A DNA stretch of 64,000 nucleotides from Paraphysomonas bandaiensis (Eukaryota > Chrysophyceae), in NCBI GenBank assembly GCA_965644295.1, contig CBFFRP010000432.1, forward strand, positions 310,001-374,000. Direction: 5' to 3'. Below the pieces are notes generated by a model, which ran no database searches, was not told the origin of the DNA, and saw nothing but the letters and a program-made list of their open reading frames with translations. Both the position numbers and the translations under genes were made by a program. Positions 1-11,946 of the stretch are shown here, one piece after another (the stretch's first letter is position 1; each line of letters begins with the position of its first letter).

Positions 1-528
1 GCTATGCATGACTTATACATGTAATTGGCGCGGATTCTAACAAAGCCATGATGTTCAACTTACCAGTAGTGAATGTCTTGTTTTCTAATAGGCGTCTAAG
101 AGTCGTTCATCTTTCCATCACCAAACAAAGATTACGCGGAGCTTCTTGTAATCATGCATGACACAGTATAGGCCTATAGCACAGCTTTGGCTGAGATTCT
201 CCTCCCCCAGAATGCACCGGGATTTTATTAACAGTCTATACATTGCTTAGTTTAATTAACTCCAGCAATTTACTAGGGCACGCCCTCGGAAAGGGGCACT
301 AATCGTTGGAAGGAGTACTCAAATCTTTGATTATTAAGTATCAACAAAACAGAAGTCATTCAGCCTTAAGCCTACTCAGAACTGATAAAATAACCTTCAT
401 TTATACACAGCAATCCTCACACAATAACCCTGGTAGAATATGATCGAAATCTGGCGAAATTTCGGAAAGGTTATATTTAAGCTTATACTCAATTATTATG
501 GTGATATTCACACAAATTTTATTATATC
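1..528. other. intergenic, no gene seen
   Basis: AT-rich sequence downstream of the esterase gene on the minus strand. No open frame of coding character, RNA gene or clear repeat was seen. A gene may end beyond the left edge. Confidence 0.5.
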
Positions 529-1812
529 TTACGTGCTCAACTCCTTTTCTACAACATTCGCAATACTATCCCATAACGGTAACCACAGCAAAGGCCCATG
601 ACAATAGTGCGTACAATCTAAAGGTATCGTATGCAAATCATGCCTACCTGCAGTTATTCTGTAGAATTCCACAGTTTTAACAAGGGCATCCGTATCTATC
701 TCCTTTAATATTTCTTGTACAATTCTGTTTCTCCAATTTTGGGTCTCATATGCTTCCCAGTCAGCAAGTGGAGCGCAACCAACTCGAATAGACTCTGCCA
801 CTATCTTACTCTTGACTGTACTTCTCTTTCCACGACCCAATACCTTGGGCCCCATATGCGACACTAGGTTATTTAGATCTAACTTCAATTCGTTATTCAC
901 GTGGCCTCGAGTTTCGTACAAGCCGTTGGGTGAGTAGAAATGCTGTGCAGATGTTTCACGGTAAATTAGCACGTCTCGGTGATGCTTAGCTATTTCAATG
1001 AGTGGAATAAAGAAGTTAGGGGCCACAACACGTAAGCTTTCCGGATTGCCCGAATGAAGTCCAGTATTGACGACAAATACAGTTCGCCCACCTCGAGATG
1101 TTGAGGTAAAACTGTGATTATAAAACTCTTCTTTCAATATATGATGCCAGTCATCTTTCTTTATATTATCATACATCAGCAAATGTATTGCAAAATAAGG
1201 CATCGCAGATGGTGTTTGATCAAATGGATCCCTGATATGAGCAGCAATATGATATGGCTTGGAACGGAATTGGTGAAAGCTATACGTTAAGCCAAACCGC
1301 TGAATACTACACGTGGCATCAAAGAAGTGTTGTTGGGTCATAGAATCTCCAATCAACACAAGAGTATTCGACTTGTGCGATCTCATCAGCTGAATAAGAT
1401 CCAATATGTTACGGGTTTCTGGCCAAGGCTTTGTCGTATGATATCTATACAATGCTCCCATTGTATTCGGACAAGCTTGGGTTAATCCCGTATCAAACAC
1501 TCTGCATGATCCCATGTTATCATCTACAGTATCCTTATACTCCTCACATGCACCTTTATCACGTATTTTACATATTTCATATGGTGTAAAGTAGTTTAAT
1601 GCATCACTAACAGATAATGGATACCAATCTCCAGCAAGGAAACCAGAGTTATTAGTAGATACAACGTATGGAAAGCCTTGAGTGGATCCCACGTGACCGA
1701 CACTGATATCATCACTATACGCCGCACACACCACAGCACACAGTAACACGAATATCACACAGAGACATGTGATCTTCTTTCCTGTATATAAGGATGTTAT
1801 TCTATTGTTCAT
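529..1812 (-). CDS. PC-esterase / PMR5-TBL-type secreted SGNH acyl-esterase or acyltransferase
   Basis: Single-exon gene of 427 residues. Residues 13-31 are hydrophobic (CLCVIFVLLCAVVCAA) and read as a signal peptide or membrane anchor, so the protein should act in the secretory pathway or outside the cell. The catalytic signature LVLIGDSMTQQ lies at 151-161 (GDS serine motif). A second block, VVNTGLH, is in mid-protein, and the C-terminus carries DCTHYC at 399-404, the Asp-x-x-His pair of the PC-esterase fold. This combination marks the PMR5/Cas1/TBL family, which O-acetylates or de-acetylates glycans. Substrate and direction of reaction cannot be told from sequence. The first ATG is in frame directly before the hydrophobic segment. 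A short TATG run lies just upstream. Confidence 0.82.
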   Translation of the reverse strand: MNNRITSLYTGKKITCLCVIFVLLCAVVCAAYSDDISVGHVGSTQGFPYVVSTNNSGFLAGDWYPLSVSDALNYFTPYEICKIRDKGACEEYKDTVDDNMGSCRVFDTGLTQACPNTMGALYRYHTTKPWPETRNILDLIQLMRSHKSNTLVLIGDSMTQQHFFDATCSIQRFGLTYSFHQFRSKPYHIAAHIRDPFDQTPSAMPYFAIHLLMYDNIKKDDWHHILKEEFYNHSFTSTSRGGRTVFVVNTGLHSGNPESLRVVAPNFFIPLIEIAKHHRDVLIYRETSAQHFYSPNGLYETRGHVNNELKLDLNNLVSHMGPKVLGRGKRSTVKSKIVAESIRVGCAPLADWEAYETQNWRNRIVQEILKEIDTDALVKTVEFYRITAGRHDLHTIPLDCTHYCHGPLLWLPLWDSIANVVEKELST

Positions 1813-1830
1813 TGTACATTACTATTGAGA

Positions 1831-1852
1831 TGTATGTATGTATGTATGTATG
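1831..1852. repeat. (TATG)n microsatellite
   Basis: About 5.5 perfect TGTA/TATG units lie 19 bp upstream of the esterase start codon, followed by a further short TATG run near 1871. It belongs to the same tetranucleotide class as the long TACA arrays elsewhere in the window. Confidence 0.85.
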
Positions 1853-2104
1853 GTGGACTGTACCACTCTATGTATGTATGTACTTGACGATACTCTGCTG
1901 AGCATAGATAAACCACCTACATACTTATTAACCAATAGAATATAGATATATTGAATCCTGGCTATATGATAGGATAGTAGGGCTACTATGATTTGGTTGT
2001 TGATACTGTACCTGTGTACTAGGTGTATTGTACGATTGCACAATATTACAGTACGTGTGAGAACCATCTCCTGGCACACTGCTGCTTGAGGTCACGAGGT
2101 TCTA

Positions 2105-2689
2105 TCAAGGCTCTGACGGCACATTGTTCTCCAAGCAAGCATGAAGGGAAGATATTACAATCAGCTTGAATGTGTTTCTATGTTGAGCAATGGATCGAGA
2201 TTTTGAGATATTCCTGATGCAGAAGGAACAGAGTGAAGTAGAGTGCTTGAAACCAGCTACTTCCACTTCCATCAGCCTTGAATCCTTTATGCAACAGATG
2301 GAACTTTTGGAGCACATTCGAAGAAGATTGTACTGATTCCCTGCAGTACGTAAGCCTTCTCCTCCGTTAACATGAGTGGCTGTTCTCCGAAGTCGCTTTC
2401 CTTTGGTGGCGGTCCCACCGCTACTTCGCATCAGGAATGTCTCAAAATCCTCGATCCATTGCTCAACATTACTCTCGTTAAACTGCGGAGACGCTACTGA
2501 ACTCTCCTCAACAGACTATCTGCTACAGTGAACACCACCTGTAAGGGATCTAATATCTGCAGCATATACAGGAGACATATTCCGAAGATACGGAACGCAA
2601 GTTGTATTCGGGCAGGAGCGCATAATCTCACTTAAGGATGAAACTGATCGTATGCCTATGGGCTGAGCTATAGTTGAATCGTGTTGCAT
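2105..2689 (-). CDS. hypothetical protein or gag-like relic, one in-frame TAG or a 54-nt intron
   Basis: From an ATG at 2689 the frame runs 57 codons to a TAG at 2516-2518 and then stays open in the same frame to a TGA at 2105. Both halves look coding (for example CPNTTCVPYL before and NVEQWIEDFETFL after the stop). A possible intron with donor gtatat and acceptor agatag, 54 nt and a multiple of three, would remove the stop and keep the frame. Alternatively this is a pseudogene with one nonsense change. The NVEQWIEDFETFL stretch resembles the start of retrotransposon gag domains, but that is only an impression. The C-terminal part overlaps an inverted copy of an upstream segment, which suggests rearrangement. 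No family was recognised with certainty. Confidence 0.4.
2184..2469. repeat. inverted repeat inside the 2.1-2.7 kb relic
   Basis: The plus-strand stretch near 2184-2224, containing gagcaatggatcgagatttt, reappears on the minus strand near 2430-2469 as gagcaatggatcgaggattt, with only a few differences over about 40 bases. The arms are about 200 bp apart and could fold back on each other. Confidence 0.7.
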
Positions 2690-2988
2690 AGTTTAACGTT
2701 TGTCGGTGTATATCATCTCGCATGCGGTATTCTCAGCTGACGTACATAAGAATTGTGTAACATGAAAATATCCAACGTGTGGTGGTATTACGTCAGTATA
2801 TACAGTATGAGCTAAGGATATGTATTATATTTTAATAAGTATCTTTAATAATCAAACCTCGTACATCCATATATCTACATTAGTAATGGAGTAAATTAAA
2901 CAGACACTAAGGACATGGAATTATGTAATTGCAGAACAACAAATCGTTCTATGTGTGCATATCACAGGACACAACGCACCAGTAATAT

Positions 2989-3187
2989 ATTTGTTCCTAC
3001 TAAATTTTACTAAAGTTCCTGCCTACTAAAGTAAACGTGCCATTGGTTCCTATTAAATTATAAACGGCAGCTGAGACTACCAAATTTTTGAGATATTCCT
3101 ACCAAGTACTAAGTTTAAATACAGCTTCACTGTCATTTTTAGCTTTTTAGCTAGTAGAAACATCTGCAAAATTTAGTAGGAACAAAT
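2989..3187. mobile_element. MITE-like element with about 20-bp terminal inverted repeats
   Basis: Left end 2989-3009 reads atttgttcctactaaatttt. The right end near 3168-3187 is its reverse complement. Inside, the TTCCTACTAA motif recurs several times in degenerate form. No coding capacity and no clear target-site duplication were seen. The rest of the space between 2690 and 3795 holds nothing else recognisable. Confidence 0.5.
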
Positions 3188-3795
3188 GGAAAATAAAGTA
3201 GGTTGAAATAAGACGCCGCACAGCGCACAGTCGCAAGTGTTGGAACTTATAAAGCGTTGTGATTAATGCTTAGACCATTCTTCGCACGATATGTAAAAAA
3301 CATGACCCAAGAACATACGCTCCACTGCATATACATTTGCATTACAATCGAGATACTGAAAAGACAAGTAGGACTTTGAATTTCCTGTTAGATAGTACAT
3401 ATTCGAATGAAAGGACCAATTCGAATTGTGCTGTACATATCAAATAGCAATCATATCTGGGAACTGGGAACTATAAACGACAAAAACTATATCAGTCAAA
3501 TTATTATTATCATCGCCTATATCGCACTAGAGCAATTTCATTAATAACATTCTCGAATCATAATTTAATGGGCACCAACACAATGTAAGGTAAACTTTAA
3601 TTGTCGTCAGTTACACGAAACTGTAGAGAATACAGGAGTATATAGCACTTCAACATACCAGAGATTGTTTCCAGCATACCAACGCTTGAATCAAAACAAT
3701 CTTGCGTAAATAAAGGGAAATCAAAGGACAGAGACGAAAATTCATCGACGTATCGTTGAATGCACTACGATTTAGGAACCGACGATGGGTGCCTA

Positions 3796-5513
3796 CTACA
3801 CCAATTCCTCCAGGTCCTGTAAACATATAACTCAGTAAGCATCAGAACAAGTAAGACAAAAAATAGTACTTTGTTTTCCCCCTCACGTCAGGGACAGTAT
3901 GTAAGTCTTCCAGAAAATCCGCAATCTAAATACTCTCTTTCAGAAAATATAGCAGTGCAGTACGTTCTCACTCACCTGCCACATTTCGATATCTTTTGGG
4001 TCGTCAATGAAAGAGCCACAATCGATAGCGTTTTCTATTTCAAAATGCAAACGATAAGAAATACGTACGTGATATAACTACGCGACCATAGCTCAGCTCA
4101 GAAAAGTCTAATTCCAGCCAAGTAATAAGGAAAAGTGCAATACCTGGATGGAATATATATGACATAGGCGAATTGTCGACTATGATACATTGCGATATAT
4201 CTCGGTTTAATAGGGATAAATCTTTTACATAATGTCCTGCGTAAAAAGCATCAGGGCTTCACTGCAACTGCATATAAACATACTACCTTCAAAATATACA
4301 CAGCTCTCTCTAAATAAACGCGTGGATATGACATTGTGAATATCCAGTTGGTCTAATAGTGGGTCTGCATATTTGCTCAAGGACGCTGTGTAAATAACCA
4401 CCTAAATGACAGTCGACAGAAATTAATATAAAGGTGTTGAGATGGGAATACGGCTGTACCTCATATTTCTCCCCCACCCGTCTCATGAACTCGTCAACAC
4501 CTAAATGAAAACGCATCACATGAAATACACAACAGCGAGTGCAAGGTGCTGCACCTGGTCGCTTCAAGACATACACATTGTGCACAACATCTTCAATCGT
4601 CACGGGAATGACAAAATCCGCATTCTCCACATACTGCGACAACACATTAAACCCATACAGATAGACATTAGTAGTCTATGTACGCATAAGAGCAACAGTA
4701 CCTGGAACGAGCTGTGTACTAGTGTTTCATCCAAATCGAGAGCGAGGCACTTCCTGCCCGCGCACTTGGGAGAAGGGTCGCCCATAAGTCGTGTCTGACC
4801 AGATATACTCGTGCGTTTGGACCTGTCCGCACAACGATATAAAGTGAAGTGTCAGTCATACGGTGAGTTGAAACTTCGAACCTAGGACTGGAGATACGAG
4901 GTGGCTTCACGAGTTGTGTAGTACGTGTCCTATGGTTGGTAGTGCCCCGACAAAAGCAGCAAAGGAGCTGCTTCCACAGGGGATACCTCGGCGGGGACAC
5001 GTCATCCACTGGATCTTTATCAGCCTCTTTTTGGTGCTAAAGATGAAATTACTATCAACAACAAAGCCATATATTAAATATCGTCTTACAGATGTTCCAG
5101 CAGCCATGCGTACAGTTTTCGCCTTCCCATCCTTGTCTGTTTGAGTGATTATGTCAGAGTCGTATGGTACGGCCACTGGTTTATCACTGGCACTGCTACT
5201 CTGGTGCTTATTTTTGTCTAAACATTAAAATTAGGTTAGTTATTAGTACAATGTATTCAAACCATCAGCATCATCCGTGGTGCGATCTGTGGAGGCGTTA
5301 GTTGTTTACAATATACTTAAAAGACAGAGCCCACCTGAGGTTTCTGCGGTTGTTTCTGAGCAATCGTCTTCCTGACGTGAGAATATAACAGGATTGATCA
5401 TTTCTGTATTATTTTCATCGTAAAAAACACACAGATTACAATCTGATATTGAAGCACCTACCTTCACTAGAAGATTTTGATGAGTTATCTGAGCTGTGTT
5501 TACCTGCAAGCAT
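3796..5513 (-). CDS. SCP/FCP1-type CTD small phosphatase (HAD superfamily)
   Basis: Gene of about a dozen exons, about 340 residues once spliced. The N-terminal 100 residues are Ser/Asp-rich (starting [16 protein letters not shown]), followed by a [10 protein letters not shown] segment like the cysteine-rich stretch of human SCPs. The catalytic HAD motif is [16 protein letters not shown], then [73 protein letters not shown] and [14 protein letters not shown], all in the family order. SCPs dephosphorylate the RNA polymerase II C-terminal tail or other phosphoserines in the nucleus. All key residues (DxDxT, the TAS threonine, the VDN aspartate) are present, so it should be active. The start at 5513 is the best fit to splicing. 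The 5' exons are less certain than the catalytic ones. Confidence 0.92.
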
Positions 5514-6321
5514 AATATAATTAACACTCCATTCATCTTCTAAAGAATACAGTAAACGAACCAGACATAATACAACACTACTCAATTAGTGTTCAATAAC
5601 AATGATGTGATTAGACTATTTAAACTTGTATGGCTGCACTCTATCTGTGTGGACTCTTAACAGCCAACAGCAACCTCGGAGACACTATACGATCCACTTA
5701 CTAATGAATGAGCTTTGGTTTAACTAATGCAAGCAAAAACTCGTGCAACTTGGACGTCTATACTATTGAAAACACAATTTAATTGTGTATACAGTGCGGG
5801 GTCTTGTTAACCAAGTTATGGTGGTATAGTATCCTATGTGGTATAGAGGAGCTGTGTGCTGTGTATGCAGGGGAATGTAGTACTGATAGAGTATCATATA
5901 CACATCTACAGTATGGAGTACGTGGAATCTACAGTATAATATACAGCACTTCCTCTTGCAACACTTCCCTTCCCATATGCTTATATACATGTTGTACTCT
6001 ATGTATTCCGTACTGTCCCGTTGTTCATTACAACACCAGAGACAAGAATTCTACATATAATAAATTGCTCCACACCAAAAATTAAATTTCTGTGTAAAAA
6101 AATTCAAAATATTAATTCTTACAGCAAATCGTAGATGAAATCTCTGTAAAAAATCACAATATATGTAAAAATATAGGGAAAAAAAATCAAACTGGATTAA
6201 TTACACAATTAATTACATTCATTCCATTTAAACATATTTGCTTGCATCTCAATAGATTGTAAGTGTATCAAAGATCCTTTGGATCGAGTGAGTGTATTGT
6301 TGTCAAGTACACTGATATAGC
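5514..6321. other. divergent intergenic region, SCP phosphatase / IFT74
   Basis: AT-rich region between two divergent genes. Open frames in it lack coding character. It presumably holds both promoters and 5' UTRs. A very A/T-rich stretch lies at about 6050-6250. No repeat or RNA gene was seen. Confidence 0.5.
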
Positions 6322-9300
6322 ATGAGACCAAATAGTCGTGGACCTGGCACTGCAGGAGGTCCCCCAGGTACAGGGGCTAGACCAGGAAGCGGACGGCGTC
6401 CCCCTGGTACTGCCTCACGTCTACGCACTGGTGTCGCTCCTACTGGACCCGGTATGCAGGCGGCACAAGGCGTATCTCTTTCTGCAAACATCAATGTGTC
6501 TGATCGGCCTGTGACGGGACAGGGTGTGATGGGCATGAAGACGCAGGGACAGGGTCCGGGACGGCTCGTACAGGATCCTGCTTATTACATAGGACTGCTT
6601 CGCAAAAAAATAAATGAAGTAGGGAGCGAGACGCAGCGACTTCAGGAGGAAATTGAGCAACAAAATCGAGATAAGTCTCAGATGGGCCGCCTAGAAGAGA
6701 GGTACGAGAGTCTTGTGAAAAACAAGGAGTCACTAGAAGGCCAGCTAGCAGACTATAACCTTGCTCTTGACAAGGTAATTTGATTGACCACAGCATTTTG
6801 TGGGATTGATATGTGCGTATAGACCAGGACATCGACTGATGTGGAGGACGTTCAGCAAATGGCGATGCAACTGAGAGAGAAGAATCGGCAAATGGGTCAA
6901 GAGCTCGATAGGATATTCATGCTTCGTAAGCAGCGCGAATCGGAAACCATGAAGGTGATTACTTCGCACACGCATGTAAAATGTTTCCGAGCATACTTAC
7001 TTTATAAGTAGCTCTGGTAGTGTATAGAATCTTGTCCTACTAATGCTTTCTGCTTGTAACTCCATTGTCATACAGATTGAGGAGAATATAAATGCACACC
7101 ATCAAGCCGTGCAAAAGCGGATTAACGAATTGGAGCCAGGAAAGCTTAGAGCTTATAATGAATTATTGGAGAGGTGGTATAACACCTTGTTGTGCCGATA
7201 TTGCTTTGTGTACTGTTAGTTGATATTAACGTCATTCGTTGACATTGAAGAGATATATATTTCTACATGAGATTCCCTATCCTATTTTAACGGCTATAGA
7301 GTGTATCATAATGTGTCATGTAATGAGTGTATTTTAATGCAGACAACGAGATCTTCAAGAGCGACTGTCAAGTAGTGAGGGAAGACTACATGAGGTGAGT
7401 AGTGTCACACTGATAATACTACTTCCACACTCTGTTGGACGCACCTCCTCACTATTTAGAATGGTGCTTTTGAAGTTCTAACTTAACTGGTTGGTGTCAG
7501 ATTAACGATGCAATAGCTCGAATGGAAGAAGATGAGAAAGGATACTCACACCGCAAAGAATTTGCAAACCTCGAGAAGCAACTCTCTTCTGCACGACGTA
7601 ACTACGAGTCTCTGAGCGAAGAGTATGACATTGCCATGCTGGATCCTAAAGAGGCACATGCTAAATTCGTTGCTCGAGTGAATGAGCATAAACAGGTATG
7701 TTTCTAGTTAGCTGTCTATTCATTTGGATCACTGGATGTAATGCAGAACGCAAAGTTTATGGACTCGAAGGCAACTTCTTTGAGAAGCGAAATCAAGAAT
7801 TTGAAACAGCAACTGGAGGACTTATCAAGCACGGCCACTAGCCAATCAGAGGTATGTTTTGTACTAGTTATTCTTGTGACCCACTTTCTAATAATACCTA
7901 CTTATCATTACGTTTACTGCGTGCACACATTATGAGTTTAGTATTAACACATTAGCAGGAGGACAGCAGTGAGGCAGCCAAATATGACTTGCTCATGAAA
8001 AGAGATCAAGAAATGACTGCATTCATGGACAAGTTTGATGAGGTAACTCTTTTATTTCACTTGTTTGAACAGCTGTTTAACTATCGGGTTGCATGTTACG
8101 CCTACTTGTAGACGAGGAATAGCATATTGGCGGATCAGGAGAATGCAAAGTCTCTGGTTGTGGGTCTTCTGGAGCATATAGGTCGAGGTCTTGACGATGC
8201 CACCAATCTTCCGGACGCCGGAGTCATGGGTGAGTGGGGTCATATTAACTTCACTGGAGTGAGCTGTACAAAGAATTTTTGTAACCGCTCTACTGTGTGC
8301 TTTTATCACACAGTGCATTGTATAGTACGTGATATTGATATGCAGGCGAAATGGAAGATGCCAAAGCGTTTAAAGAGCGTAATCTCGCGACTGCTCAGAA
8401 GTAAGTGACACCACACTTAGTTGTATAGCAGTGGACATTATTTGAAAGGGTAGCTGTTGTATTATTCATCGTTGACAATAGTCTTATATCAATGCGTACG
8501 AAGTATACAGCTTTCTATTTCTGGTTATTAGTGTAAGCGCTGTGCTAAGTGATTAATATCTTCATGAATAGAACTATGGAATCTCTTCAGGCCGAGAGGG
8601 CCAAGCGCGAGAAGGAGCTCGAAATGCTTCGGTCTTCGGAACCAAAGCTCTTACGAGAAATATCCGGCCTAAAGGAGTCAATGACAAGAATGAACGATGA
8701 GATGAAGGTGGAGTTACTATGCATGTTTTTTCACTGCCTTGATTTCTTTTCGTACTTTCCACAGGAATTCAACAATATCGAGGCGATGCAGCGGAAGTTT
8801 GAACGGACTCAGCGTGAACTTCAAGAGTTACGAAAGTCCTATATTAAGCGAAAAGACGCCACTCGGCAACAGGTTCAGGCCCTCTCAGCTGAGCATGAGT
8901 CTCTGAAGAAGATGCTTGCATCGAATGACACAGACAGAGATCTTGAGGATACCGAGAAGAGGCTAAAGCACTATGAACGGTACGTAGCGTGTCTAGTCAT
9001 TGGTCAGGACAGTTGTACCACCTTATAGTGTACTTCTTTACATCACAATATCCTCACTGCTGATTTGACTTCAGAACAATATTCGAAGCTCGCGAATTTA
9101 TTGAGGCCAAGACACGTGAAACAGATTATGAGTTGGTTAAAGGAACTTGTTTGCGGGTAAGGTCGTGTAATGTTTTCTCCTTTTTAAATTGTTAGATGTA
9201 TATTATTTCTGCATGCTTGATTGCTTATAAATGGGATGTGTTTTAGTTAACGGATAGCATCAACACAAATGCTATTAAATTGGCGATGGATGGTGGCAGT

Positions 9301-9333
9301 AACAACAACACGGGAGGAGCAGGGCGATGGTAG
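6322..9333 (+). CDS. IFT74: intraflagellar transport protein IFT74 (IFT-B core)
   Basis: Thirteen exons: 6322-6774, 6823-6954, 7076-7173, 7343-7394, 7501-7695, 7747-7851, 7959-8042, 8112-8229, 8346-8400, 8572-8707, 8765-8979, 9075-9156 and 9247-9333. They join in frame to 603 residues, close to the roughly 600 of human IFT74. The first 100 residues are Gly/Pro/Arg-rich and basic (RPNSRGPGTAGGPPGTG), the segment that with IFT81 binds tubulin. Then follows DPAYYIGLLRKKINEV and coiled coil to near the end, with family landmarks such as LEGQLADYN and EFIEAKTRETDYE at the C-terminus. IFT74 pairs with IFT81 in the IFT-B complex, carrying tubulin and axoneme parts along the flagellum, so the organism should have a flagellated stage. 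The gene ends with TAG. Confidence 0.95.
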
Positions 9334-10284
9334 AAGGTTGGAGTACAGTCTGGAAAATATTGCCTACGTGTTCGTGTTATTGATGATCCGGCTAGCAAAA
9401 TATATCCGCAAGTTATAGCGCTGATTTCACAGAGCTAGTTAGTAGCATTGAGTGTATGCACTTGCCTGCAACCGCTGATTTAGTTCGGTAAAAACGTGTA
9501 GTACAAACGTTGAAGCAACTTAAGTAGATATAAGATATAATATATTACTCAACTGCTCAAGTGCTGTGAGGCAGGTAAAACCCAGCATGAAATATTTAAC
9601 CACGAAAAATACCATTGTATTCAGGCGTGCAAAGTCATCTGCTTGTAATTGTATGTTGTTTGGTTCGTACGCATTAGTCGTAGTAATAGAGTATTAACTA
9701 TCTTCATCAACACTAAAGAAATTATTTCAACTGGCAATACCCCAGTACTGATAATACTAAATAGAACAATGACATGAAAAATATATTTAACATAGTATAT
9801 ATTGAAACCTCAGGTTGAGTAATTAATATTGGATATTGGTGTACCAGTTTCTTTGATTTCCTCAGTATTGTGATAATGTAGTTTAACGTGGTCCGTATTG
9901 CGTATTGTCGTAGCTAAGAGCTTCTACCACTCAAAAACTTAGATCCAAGTATTATACTGCTCGTCTTGTCATGCGATATATTACCACCAATTTTGTTTGT
10001 TGCAAAACATGTATCAGTGGAACAAACAATCAAACTGAAATGGTACAGCTCTCACTAATGTTAGCCTACGAAAGGTGTTATTCAACGCAATGGTGCAATT
10101 CATATTCACCAGTCCTCCCCGATACATTCCATATAAGTGGTATTACTGATTATCAACTGTATTGAGCATTTTTTTCGGTTGCCCACTAGATTATAGATGT
10201 TGGGGCACTAAAACAATAGAGAGGCGTGATGCGTACAGATCAACGAGAAGGGCAGCTAACTGTGTGCGAACCCTTTTAATGCTT
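9334..10284. other. intergenic, nothing recognised
   Basis: AT-rich sequence downstream of IFT74. No gene, RNA or repeat could be supported. Confidence 0.5.
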
Positions 10285-10785
10285 CCAATGTCAGTGCGCG
10301 CCCTCAACGAAGTCGGACTCGCACATTTTCGTGGTGTTTTGGGGGATAAGTGCGGGAAATATTTCTCCGGGAAACTAACGTGAACCGCATATATATATAT
10401 AGTCAGCAGATAATAATGCTTGTGTGCTTCAAGGGACACTATTATATTATATATGTGCCACTTGTGTAAACGTCGTTGGGTCTTTGACAAATAAACAGAC
10501 ATGTATTGGGCTGCCTGCTGAAGTCAAGCATCCGGGCTGTATACCTTAAAAACTCATCAATCCTGAAGTTAGCAGATGTCAGGTATATCAACATTCTCTT
10601 GCCCATTTTTGTGATATAAAGCAAAATTGGTGGAACCTTGGTACTTGCGGTGGCGCACAAGCAGCTTTCGTAGAGTTAAATAGTAGGGTGCCTGATGAGG
10701 TAAACGCTGACTCTTATTAAAACGCCTATATATATTGCTAATAATCAAACATTCACTACTAATGTCAGTGTGAGTTATAGGTAAA
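10285..10785. repeat. dispersed repeat family, copy A (interrupted)
   Basis: The block at 10285-10500 shares long stretches with 22695-22880, including cgcacattttcgtggtgtt against cgcaccttttcgtggtgtt, gggggataagt, caagggacacta and cgtcgttggg. A second block at 10700-10785 (gactcttattaaaacgcctat, then ttgctaataat) matches the tail of copy B and copy C at 29640. About 230 bp separate the blocks here against about 90 bp in copy B, so copy A probably carries an insertion. The element type is unknown. It could be a solo LTR or a non-autonomous transposon. Confidence 0.65.
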
Positions 10786-11946
10786 GCATTCTTTTGTAGA
10801 CTGCATAATAATTGCCCTCCCAACTGCTGGACTAGTATATAGATACACACTAATCATATCCACGACTCCGTCACTGGATATGCCTTATCATCATATTTGG
10901 ATACTTTTTTCATAATAAATACACCAATACATAAGAGTGGATGCTTCCACTCTTTTGTATCAACACTGACATCTGGTTGAATTATCATATGGGGAGTGAG
11001 AAGGATGTATTCCTGTTACTCTGAACCTAAAGATGTATTCAAAGTTGTTGTCACTTCCTATAAGCTCACTATTTGCATTTTTAGGGTATAATTGTTATTT
11101 AATTGCTACATATAGATAATAGCGAGAGTCTTCCATGGACAGACCTGACATCATAGTTGGTCCCGCTCATAGTGTATTTATGGATATAAACTTTTTGTTC
11201 TGATTGAGAAATGTAAGGGAACTCATCGCAGTCGGTATTGAAGGTTTCAGCTAAGGTGATCACATCTATGCGACATTGAATATGATGTAATAGAGTGCAG
11301 GAGTATAGAAGCGAATATATATATGTGGTATACTGGTATATGGTGTGTATATTTACTTTGTGCGTTTGACATAGTACAAGAGTCTTATGTACTTATATAG
11401 GTGTTATATGAAGTATATGCTCACTCTGTCTACTTCGTGTGACACACAAGGACTACTTTTGTGGTATTTGGTGTGTACGTTTGCCCTGTGTGCTTCATAC
11501 AACACACAGATTCTATTTCAGTATTTAATAATATATATTCTCTCTGAAGCTCATACAGTACACAACACTCTTTTTATGTGGAATATAATGCATATTTCAC
11601 TTTATATACATCGTATAGAAGACAAGGACTATAAACGTAGTATGTAATACGGGATTTCTATGTTTAGTCTGAATTAAACTCCGTCGAGTAGAATTTAATA
11701 GCAGTGAAAAATCGGTCTTGGCTTGGCACATTTTACATTGTATATTTTAATGTCTCTATTTCCTGCATTAGTACCTAGAATGCTACTACCTATTGTACAC
11801 GTTGCGGCTTTAGAACGATAGTAAAGCACTTATGGACGACCACTGAAGTAAAAAATACGTTATTTATATCAAAAATTAAAACGAGTGTGCGCTGTGGAAA
11901 ACAGTGCGCAAATTAAAAAAGCAGCAGTATCAAACTTAACCATGTG
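10786..11946. other. intergenic, degenerate tandem repeats at 11330-11640
   Basis: No gene was recognised. Between about 11330 and 11640 a unit of roughly 60 bp recurs in diverged form. Examples are ggtatatggtgtgtatattt, gttatatgaagtatatgctc and ggtatttggtgtgtacgttt, each followed by a cttcgtgtgacacaca-like half. The rest is AT-rich and featureless. Confidence 0.4.

Noticed and set aside
5763-6085. Overlapping open frames on both strands upstream of IFT74
   Set aside because: Low-complexity, Tyr/Cys/Ile-rich peptides without conservation signs; chance frames in AT-rich spacer.
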